64,000 bases of DNA. Source: Myxococcales bacterium. Its GTDB lineage: Bacteria > Myxococcota_A > Polyangia > Polyangiales > Polyangiaceae. The DNA lies in contig JADKKK010000002.1 of the NCBI GenBank assembly GCA_016720545.1, positions 248,001 to 312,000 of the forward strand. Reading direction: 5' to 3'. The translations under genes and the position numbers were made by a program. Below the pieces are notes generated by a model. The model worked only from the letters and a program-made list of their open reading frames with translations. It searched no databases and was not told the origin of the DNA. This document shows, one piece after another, positions 57,106-64,000 of this stretch; within the stretch, counting starts at the first letter, position 1, and every line of letters begins with the position of its first letter.

Positions 57106-58473
57106 ATGCCCTCCCTCCTGATCTCGCCCCAGAAGTCCCCGCTCCATGGCAGCGTCCCGGCCCCGTCGGACAAGAGCATCGGGCATCGGGCCCTCCTCGT
57201 CGCCGCGCTCACCACGGGCACGTGCGAGCTCCGCGGCTTCTCGAGGTGCGAGGACAACCTCGCGACCGCGCGCGCGCTCCAGGGCCTAGGGATCGACGTC
57301 CAGGGGCTCGAGCCTGGCTCGCGGGTGGTGCGCGTGCGTGGCACCGGGCTCTTTGGGCTCCGCGAGCCTACGGCGCCCCTCGACTGTGGCAACTCGGGCA
57401 CGACGCTTCGGCTCTTGGCGGGCCTCCTCGCGGGCCAGCCCTTCGCGACGACGCTCGTCGGCGATCGCTCGCTCTCGGGCCGCCCCATGGCGCGCGTGAT
57501 CGAGCCGCTCCGCGCGCGCGGCGGGACCCTGTCTGGCACGCCGCACCCGTCCCGGGCGGGCGAGGTCACGGCCCCGCTGCGTGTGGGACCTTGCCCGGAG
57601 GACGCGCCGCTCTCGGCGCTGCGCTACGAGTCGCCCATCGCGAGCGCGCAGGTGAAGAGCGCGCTCTTGCTCTCCGGCCTGTTCGCGCACGGCGAGACGG
57701 TGATCCACGAGCCGCACGTCTCGCGCGACCACACCGAGCGACTGCTCTCGACGCTGGGCGTGCCGGTGCAGGCCGTGGGCTCGCTGGTGTCGATCGATCC
57801 CGCGGGCTGGGGAGGGCAGATGCCCCCCTTCGACCTCGACCTCCCGGGCGATCCCTCGGCCGCCGCGTTCCTCGTGGTGGCCGCGCAGCTGGTGCCCGGC
57901 TCGCGGGTCTCTGTGCGTGCAGTATGCACGAATCCGACGCGCGCGGGCCTGCTCGAGATCGCGCGCGACATGGGCGCGGGGCTCGAGGTCCGCCCGCTCG
58001 GCGATCGCGGAGGTGAGCCGGTCGCCGATCTGCACGCGTGGCACGACCCCGCCCGCGCCTTGCTGGCCGTGCGGGTCGGCGGCGAGTGGGTGCCCCGCGC
58101 CATCGACGAGCTCCCGGCGCTCTGCGCCCTCGCGACCCGGGCCCAAGGCCGCACGACAGTCATTGACGCCGCCGAGCTCCGCGTGAAAGAGAGCGACCGC
58201 ATTCGCGAGCTGTGCCGCATCCTCCGTGCGTTTGGGGTGCCCTGTGAAGAGCTCGCCGACGGGCTCGAGGTCGAGGGCGTCGAAGGCCCCCTCCGCGCGT
58301 GCCGGGTCGCCAGCGGTGGCGACCATCGCCTCGCGATGACCGCGGTGCTCCTCGGCCTGCTCGCGGACGGCCCTTGCCGCGTCGACGACGTGGCCTGCAT
58401 CGCCACGAGCTTCCCGCGGTTCGTGGGCACGATGCGCGCCCTCGGCGCCGAGATCGCCGTCGAGTCGGACTGA
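57106..58473 (+). CDS. aroA: 3-phosphoshikimate 1-carboxyvinyltransferase (EPSP synthase)
   Basis: Joins shikimate 3-phosphate and phosphoenolpyruvate, the sixth step of the shikimate pathway. The 455-residue chain shows APSDKSIGHRALLVAALTTG, DCGNSGTTLRLLAGLLAGQP, GDRSLSGRPMARVIEPL, SAQVKSALLLSGLFAHGE and the C-terminal LRVKESDRIRELCRILRAFG plus GGDHRLAMTAVLLGLLADGP. The GNSGTT and RPMxRV forms are those of class II-like enzymes. Cmk follows 56 bp downstream, with rpsA further on, an order seen in many bacteria. Confidence 0.95.
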   Translation: MPSLLISPQKSPLHGSVPAPSDKSIGHRALLVAALTTGTCELRGFSRCEDNLATARALQGLGIDVQGLEPGSRVVRVRGTGLFGLREPTAPLDCGNSGTTLRLLAGLLAGQPFATTLVGDRSLSGRPMARVIEPLRARGGTLSGTPHPSRAGEVTAPLRVGPCPEDAPLSALRYESPIASAQVKSALLLSGLFAHGETVIHEPHVSRDHTERLLSTLGVPVQAVGSLVSIDPAGWGGQMPPFDLDLPGDPSAAAFLVVAAQLVPGSRVSVRAVCTNPTRAGLLEIARDMGAGLEVRPLGDRGGEPVADLHAWHDPARALLAVRVGGEWVPRAIDELPALCALATRAQGRTTVIDAAELRVKESDRIRELCRILRAFGVPCEELADGLEVEGVEGPLRACRVASGGDHRLAMTAVLLGLLADGPCRVDDVACIATSFPRFVGTMRALGAEIAVESD

Positions 58474-58529
58474 GCGCGAACGACGCATCGAGCTTTTCAC
58501 GCGCGAGGAGGTCGGCTAAGGCTTCGCTC

Positions 58530-59228
58530 GTGGCGCGCGCGAAACCCGTGGTGGCGATCGATGGACCCGCGGGGGCAGGGAAGAGTACGGTCGCGCGTAA
58601 CCTGGCGAAAGCGCTTGGGTATGTCCTGGTCGACACCGGCGCCATCTACCGCGCCGTGGGGCTCGCGGCGACCCGCGCCCAGCTGCCGCTCGGCGACGCA
58701 GTCCAGGTGACGACGCTCGCCGAGGGGCTGCTCGCACGCTCGGCGCTGGTCTTTCAGCGCGACGCGTCGCTCGGTATGCGGGTGCTGCTCGAGGGCGAGG
58801 ACGTGTCGGAGGCGATCCGCTCGCCCGAGGCCGGCCTCGGCGCGAGCGAGGTCTCCGTGCACCCGGGCGTCCGGGCGGCGCTGCTCGAGCTGCAGCGCGG
58901 CGCGGGGCGCGAGGGCGGCGTGGTGCTCGAGGGGCGCGACATCGGCACCGTCGTGTTCCCCGACGCCGAGGTGAAGTTCTTCCTCACCGCGAGCCCCGAG
59001 GTGCGCGCCGCGCGGCGCCACGCCGAGCTCACGCGGAGGCCCGACGCGCCCAGCCTCGAGGAGACGCTCGAGGCCGTGAAGCGCCGCGACCACCAAGACG
59101 AGACCCGCGCGATCGCGCCGCTGCGCCGCGCCGACGACGCGGTCCTGGTCGACTCCTCGGAGCTCGATTTCGACGGCGTCGTGGCCCACATGCTGGCGAC
59201 CGTGCGCGCCCGGTGGCCGGGGGCGTGA
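58530..59228 (+). CDS. cmk: (d)CMP kinase
   Basis: Phosphorylates CMP and dCMP. GTG 58530 (AAGG upstream) gives 232 residues beginning VARAKPVVAIDGPAGAGKST with the P-loop at residues 11-18. Also visible are YVLVDTGAIYRAVGLAATR, VVLEGRDIGTVVFPDAEVKF with the CMP-binding GRDIGT, and the lid segment KRRDHQDETRAIAPLRRADD. All key motifs are intact. The stop overlaps the next start in GTGA, so the lipoprotein gene behind it is translationally coupled. Confidence 0.94.
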   Translation: MARAKPVVAIDGPAGAGKSTVARNLAKALGYVLVDTGAIYRAVGLAATRAQLPLGDAVQVTTLAEGLLARSALVFQRDASLGMRVLLEGEDVSEAIRSPEAGLGASEVSVHPGVRAALLELQRGAGREGGVVLEGRDIGTVVFPDAEVKFFLTASPEVRAARRHAELTRRPDAPSLEETLEAVKRRDHQDETRAIAPLRRADDAVLVDSSELDFDGVVAHMLATVRARWPGA

Positions 59229-60241
59229 GCGCGGGTCGAGCCCGTCGCGCACGCCGCGTCGCGCTCGCCGCCGTGCTCGTCGCGACGTGCGCGGGCGGCG
59301 CGCTCGTGTCCTGCGCCGAGCGCCGGCCTCCGGCCCCCGCGGTGGCGCCGGTCGAGGTCGGTTACCCGGCGACGCTCGATCCGAAGGCGCCGCTGCTGCT
59401 CCTCGTGCGCCCGGCGCTCCTGCGTCGCGACGAAGTGTTCGGGCCCCTCGTGAGCGCGCTCTCGCGCCTCGCGGCGAGCCGAGGGGTCACGGGAACACGT
59501 GAGCTCGAGGCCTTCGAATCGGCCGAGGAGCTCGTGATCGCCGTCGACGAGTCGTCCGACCTGGCCACGGACGCGGCGCTGCTCGCGCCGGCCTCGGGCG
59601 TCGTCGCGCTTCGCGGCGTGCGCGCCGATCTGGTGCCCGAGAAGCTGCTCGACGGCGACGGAAAGCTCCTCTTTCGAGGGGGGCGCCCGCGCGGACCGGT
59701 GACCGAGCACGAGGGGTACGCGGACGAGCCGCTCGCGCTCTTCGTGCTCCCGAGGCGCACCTGGGTGGTCTCGTTCGGCGCCGCCGTGCCGCGCGCGCGC
59801 GCCGCGCTCGCGGACGGCCGTCCGCGGAAGGCGCCCGCCTTCGACCCCGACGCCCTCCTCGAGCTCTTCCTCGACGGGCCCCGGTTGGTTGCCCGCGTGC
59901 CACGCCTCGCGCACGGCGAGCTCGGCATCGGGCGCAGGCTCGACGACGTGCGCCTCGTCCTGCGTCCCGGGCGAGGGGGCCTCACGCTCGTGCTCACCTA
60001 CGCGGACGACGACGCGGCCGCGTGGGCCGAGAACACGCTCTCGCGGGTGGTGCGCGCGTTCGCGCGGCGCCTCTCGGGGGCGCTGGCGTGGCTTGGCGAC
60101 GCCACGGTGGTGCGCGAAGGCCGCAGCGTTCGCGCCCGCGTGGCGGTGCCGGCGCGCATCGTCGAAGCGCTGAAGGGGCTCGACGTGCGCGATCTCGTGG
60201 AGTCGCTCGACGCTCCCCGCGCTGACGCCGGCGCGCGGTAG
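59225..60241 (+). CDS. Predicted lipoprotein of unknown function
   Basis: A 338-residue protein from GTG 59225, overlapping the cmk stop by 4 nt. The signal peptide ends in a lipobox (ALVSCAERR). The mature part is Ala/Arg/Leu-rich with alternating strands and helices (LLLLVRPALLRRDEVFGPLV, FESAEELVIAVDESSDLATD, LALFVLPRRTWVVSFGAAVP, LDDVRLVLRPGRGGLTLVLT). No motif recognised. Its coupling with cmk probably reflects operon position only. It converges with the DUF4139 gene 15 bp away. Confidence 0.7.
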   Translation: MSAGRARRARRVALAAVLVATCAGGALVSCAERRPPAPAVAPVEVGYPATLDPKAPLLLLVRPALLRRDEVFGPLVSALSRLAASRGVTGTRELEAFESAEELVIAVDESSDLATDAALLAPASGVVALRGVRADLVPEKLLDGDGKLLFRGGRPRGPVTEHEGYADEPLALFVLPRRTWVVSFGAAVPRARAALADGRPRKAPAFDPDALLELFLDGPRLVARVPRLAHGELGIGRRLDDVRLVLRPGRGGLTLVLTYADDDAAAWAENTLSRVVRAFARRLSGALAWLGDATVVREGRSVRARVAVPARIVEALKGLDVRDLVESLDAPRADAGAR

Positions 60242-60256
60242 TCGACCCGCCGCAGC

Positions 60257-62512
60257 TCAGACCTTCTTCGCGGGCGCCTTCTTGTCGTCCTTCTTCTCTT
60301 TGTCGTCCTTCTTCTCTTTGTCGTCCTTCTTGTCCGTCATGGTGAGCTCCGCGATCGAGTCCTGCAGGCGGATCCGCGCGACCATCGCCTGCTCCTCGAG
60401 CACGACGAGCTGCACGGTCATCTTCGAGACCTTCTCGCTCACCTCGCTGAGCTTCTTCTCGAGGCTCTGCATCATGGGGCCGGCGCTCTTCACCATCTTG
60501 AGCGTCACGATCTGAGCGTGAAGCTCGTCCATGCGCTTGCGGTACTCCCCGAGCTGCTCGCGCGCGGTGGCCTTGCGCTGCTCGATGTTCGCGAGCTCCT
60601 GGTTCTCCTTCACGATCGACTGCACGGCGGACTTGAGCGGGCCCTCGGCGAGGTCCGCGGAGATGTAGGCCTTGATCATCTCGAGGCCCTGAGGCGTGCG
60701 AATGTCGGTGGTCTGCGTGATGGGCGTCGTCTCCTCGATGACGAGCTCCGTCTTGGCGTGGGCCGGCACCTCGATGGGGAAGACGTAAGCCTGGCCCACG
60801 CGCTCCGCCTTCGCGAGCTTGGGATCGAGCGTGTAGCCCTGCGGCACGCTGTGACGCACGAACACGAAGGCACGGTCCCCCGAGCGGTTGTGGATGACGA
60901 GCGAGGTCTTCCGCGTGTGCTTCGTCTCGGTGCTGAACACGCCGCGCTGGGCCGTGAGGATCTTTGAGATGGTGTCCTTGCTGTCGGCGGTGCGCTCGAC
61001 CAGGACCTGGCGATCGAGCGCGAAGGGGACGAACGCCATCGACCGGGCAGGGATGCCCTCGCCGATGCCCTCGCCGATGAACCGGCCGCTGCCGTACACG
61101 GTGAACGGGCCCGACTCGAGCTGCGAGTCGGTGGGGTTCTTGAATCGGACGGCTTTGAACGCGAAGTCCTTGTTTCCGCGCTCGCTCTCGGGGTCGTAGA
61201 GGTACACCACGCTGCCCTCGGTCTTGCCCTGGTACATCGAGACCATCGCCGAGCTCCCCTTGGGCACGCTCATCGCGACGTCGCTCTCGAAGTGCGCCAT
61301 GCCGACGGGCTCGCCGGGCCCGGCAGGGGCGGCCGCGGCGCCCCCTGCGGGCTTCTGGGCCTCCTTCGTCTTCTCCTGTGGAGGGGCCTGCTGGACGAAG
61401 CGCACGCCGCCGCTGCGACCCGGGGCGTCCTTCCCGACGGCGACGAGGCGGCTCGGATCGACGCCCTGCCGCACGAGCTCCTCACGCACGCGGTTGGCGC
61501 GGTCGAGCGCGGCGCTCTCCTTGTCGCGATCGCCGGGCTTCGAGAACCCCTCGATCACGAGGGTGTTCTTGTTGGACCGCAGCTGGTTCGCGAGGCCCGA
61601 GATCTGGCTCTGTGCCTGCGCAATCTGCGGCGGCGGCGGCGGGGCCGAGGGCATCGTCGGGGCCGGGGCGGGGCGTGAGCTCGGCTTGCGTGACCCCACC
61701 GCCGAGCCGCGCCCGTACCCGGCGCCCATCGACGCGCTGGCGGGCTTGTCCACCATGTCGGCGCTCGTCTCTTGCACCGTCTGCGCGACTCTCCGCCGGT
61801 CCTCGTCGCCGCGAGGCCCGCTCGTGGCCGCGGCCAGCGCGTCGTCCGAAAGCTCCGCGACGCCCATGTTGCGCTCGTTGCCGCCGCCATAGACCGAGCC
61901 ACCCGATGGCGGCGCCACGGCGAACAGCTCCTCGCCCTGGAGCTGCTGGCGCTGCACCATGCGGAACCCCCGGAGGTCGAAGCGGAACGCCATCGCCGAG
62001 CTCGAGCCGACGCCGAGCTTCACCTTGTCCCAGTCCTCGCCGGAGGTGTTGTCGACCACGGCCCACGCCTGGAGCTCGAGCCTGCCGTCGCCGCTCACCA
62101 GGATGCGGTAGGTGGGCTTCCACGCGGGGGCTTCGGTCACGTAGGAGAGCTTCACCTTGTGCGGGCCCGTGCCCGGCAGGTGCACCTTGAGGTCGACCGT
62201 GGAGCCTCCCGAGTGCGGGTAGCTGACGGGCGCGGGCTTGCCGGTGGTCGAGTCGATGACTGTGAGCGACTTCAGGAAGTCATCGACCTTGTCGTTCGGC
62301 GCCACCAGGCGGAGGCTGTCGTTCGTGACGACCGCCTCGCGCTCGTAATAGGCCACGCCGTTTCGGTAGACGATGATTCGCCCGAGGGCGGAGTCCGACT
62401 TGACGTACGTCGTCGTCACGGGCCCGCACGCGACGCTGAAGGCCGACCCGACCACGACCGCGAGCGTGCCAAGCGAAGTGAGCGAAGTGAGCGATGGGCG
62501 TGCGACGCGCAT
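60257..62512 (-). CDS. DUF4139-domain lipoprotein with embedded OmpA-like segment
   Basis: A 751-residue predicted lipoprotein (lipobox AFSVACGP; GGAGAT five bases before ATG 62512). Residues about 45-190 start a DUF4139 protein (GRIIVYRNGVAYYEREAVVT, AWKPTYRILVSGDGRLELQA, WAVVDNTSGEDW), resumed from about 400 (SERGNKDFAFKAVRFKNPTD, RHSVPQGYTLDPKLAKAERV). Between them lie a Pro/Ala linker and a half OmpA-like peptidoglycan-binding segment (NTLVIEGFSKPGDRDKESAA, then NRVREELVRQGVDPSRLVAVG). A coiled coil (about 630-715) and a KKDDKE repeat tail (18-bp DNA repeat at about 60288-60335) end it. Probably an envelope protein; function unknown. Confidence 0.78.
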   Translation of the reverse strand: MRVARPSLTSLTSLGTLAVVVGSAFSVACGPVTTTYVKSDSALGRIIVYRNGVAYYEREAVVTNDSLRLVAPNDKVDDFLKSLTVIDSTTGKPAPVSYPHSGGSTVDLKVHLPGTGPHKVKLSYVTEAPAWKPTYRILVSGDGRLELQAWAVVDNTSGEDWDKVKLGVGSSSAMAFRFDLRGFRMVQRQQLQGEELFAVAPPSGGSVYGGGNERNMGVAELSDDALAAATSGPRGDEDRRRVAQTVQETSADMVDKPASASMGAGYGRGSAVGSRKPSSRPAPAPTMPSAPPPPPQIAQAQSQISGLANQLRSNKNTLVIEGFSKPGDRDKESAALDRANRVREELVRQGVDPSRLVAVGKDAPGRSGGVRFVQQAPPQEKTKEAQKPAGGAAAAPAGPGEPVGMAHFESDVAMSVPKGSSAMVSMYQGKTEGSVVYLYDPESERGNKDFAFKAVRFKNPTDSQLESGPFTVYGSGRFIGEGIGEGIPARSMAFVPFALDRQVLVERTADSKDTISKILTAQRGVFSTETKHTRKTSLVIHNRSGDRAFVFVRHSVPQGYTLDPKLAKAERVGQAYVFPIEVPAHAKTELVIEETTPITQTTDIRTPQGLEMIKAYISADLAEGPLKSAVQSIVKENQELANIEQRKATAREQLGEYRKRMDELHAQIVTLKMVKSAGPMMQSLEKKLSEVSEKVSKMTVQLVVLEEQAMVARIRLQDSIAELTMTDKKDDKEKKDDKEKKDDKKAPAKKV

Positions 62513-62606
62513 GGGATCTCCAGGGTTCTCGCCCGGCTTGGGGCGGGGGTGGGCGAAGCGGGCGGCCCGCCGGAGCCGACGCGAGCGACGGGCGGCAGGT
62601 GAGATA

Positions 62607-62627
62607 CCCTACTACGCGCGACGCGAC
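62607..62627. repeat. 21-bp intergenic element shared with 34387-34407
   Basis: CCCTAC-TACG-CGCGACGCGAC, with ATA just upstream as in the other copy. It lies 95 bp upstream of the DUF4139 gene start (minus strand). Confidence 0.4.
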
Positions 62628-62687
62628 GCGAGGGTCTAACCCGGTCTACGCGCCGTGTGGGACTTCTACCCCCCTCGGCCCCCGCGC

Positions 62688-62725
62688 ACCCTTCGTTTGC
62701 CCCTTCGGGGCTCACTTTCAGGTTC
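62688..62725 (-). repeat. Dispersed micro-ORF repeat, partial copy
   Basis: On the minus strand GAACCTGAAAGTGAGCCCCG followed by AAGGGGCAAACGAAGG matches the 5' half of the 74-bp unit at 16811-16958. The peptide frame is kept (NLKVSPEGANEG); beyond 62688 similarity fades. It lies immediately upstream of the rpsA promoter. Confidence 0.65.
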
Positions 62726-62729
62726 CCCT

Positions 62730-62758
62730 TTGACGGGCGGGCCCCCGTGGTCTACACC
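62730..62758 (+). promoter_or_regulatory. Promoter of rpsA
   Basis: TTGACG (62730-62735) and TACACC (62753-62758) are separated by 17 bp. Transcription would start near 62765 and give a leader of about 90 nt, in contrast to the leaderless genes elsewhere in the window. Confidence 0.45.
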
Positions 62759-62805
62759 GGCCATCCCCCCAGGTGGCGAAACGCCCTCTGGACCGGGAGA
62801 AAGGT

Positions 62806-62830
62806 GTCCTTCCGCGCTCCTGCGGAGGAC
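62806..62830 (+). promoter_or_regulatory. Hairpin in the rpsA leader
   Basis: GTCC-T-TCCGC and GCGGA-GGAC pair (9 bp with one bulged T, 6-nt loop). The stem buries the only GGAGGA in the leader, 25 nt before ATG 62855. E. coli rpsA also lacks a plain Shine-Dalgarno sequence and is regulated by S1 through leader hairpins, so autoregulation is a reasonable guess. Confidence 0.4.
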
Positions 62831-62854
62831 GTAATCACGGGTACCCCTCACACA

Positions 62855-64000
<1,146 letters not shown>

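Larger units (their letters stand above)
62513..62854. other. Divergent intergenic region DUF4139 gene / rpsA
   Basis: The 342-bp gap contains, from left to right, a 21-bp element shared with 34387-34407, a diverged copy of the micro-ORF repeat (minus strand, 62688-62725), a promoter (62730-62758) and an rpsA leader of about 90 nt with a hairpin. No gene is supported. Confidence 0.55.

Overview
This is a GC-rich (about 70%), densely packed bacterial chromosome segment. Gene content points to a myxobacterium-like Myxococcota, probably order Polyangiales. The supporting traits are a MYXO-CTERM-type surface protein (38492-39595), about thirteen predicted lipoproteins with Ala/Asp/Gly-rich linkers, PEGA and poly-proline proteins, a MerR-TPR fusion, an NtrC-type regulator, and an SOS box that fits the motif described for Myxococcus. 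The organism assignment is inference. I saw no rRNA, tRNA, CRISPR array, phage gene or transposase.

Layout. 1-6.6 kb: nadE, a lipase-like lipoprotein, a FadL-type porin and two unknown lipoproteins. 6.8-16.8 kb: rel/spoT stringent-response gene, trmFO, an AraC regulator, a GH13 amylase lipoprotein, an aldo/keto reductase, a LysR/ferritin chimera, a DUF924 protein and an orphan DNA methyltransferase. 16.8-21.2 kb: two tandem 74-bp micro-ORF repeats, mepA, a plsB-like acyltransferase and a lipoprotein, all on the minus strand and translationally coupled. 21.3-28.0 kb: methylmalonyl-CoA epimerase, a TPR/PEGA protein, a pilT-like ATPase, a receiver protein, a metallo-hydrolase and a sigma-54 activator. 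28-34.4 kb: a giant polytopic membrane protein and a MerR-TPR protein. 34.4-38 kb: larE and imuA-imuB. 38-44.7 kb: a frameshifted small HTH gene, three cell-surface proteins and a metallophosphoesterase. 44.7-52.8 kb: dnaE2, a diguanylate cyclase and smc, whose frame is broken once. 53-64 kb: an FmdB-type zinc ribbon protein, two abutting inverted-repeat elements, pheA-like, two lipoproteins, aroA, cmk, a DUF4139 protein and the 5' part of rpsA.

How the genes work together. imuA-imuB and dnaE2 form the LexA-controlled mutasome, split over two loci that each carry a matching SOS box. pheA-like and aroA serve aromatic amino acid synthesis. The order aroA-cmk followed a little later by rpsA is a widespread bacterial arrangement, here interrupted by two envelope genes. 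Many plus-strand genes have a TAnnnT hexamer only 6-11 nt before the start codon and no Shine-Dalgarno sequence, which suggests leaderless transcription.

The most unusual signals are: a dispersed repeat that encodes a conserved 25-residue peptide in overlapping ATGA register (16.8 kb, related copies at 52.9 and 62.7 kb); the back-to-back inverted-repeat elements at 54 kb; the LysR/ferritin chimera; and single-base frame breaks in smc and in a small HTH gene.
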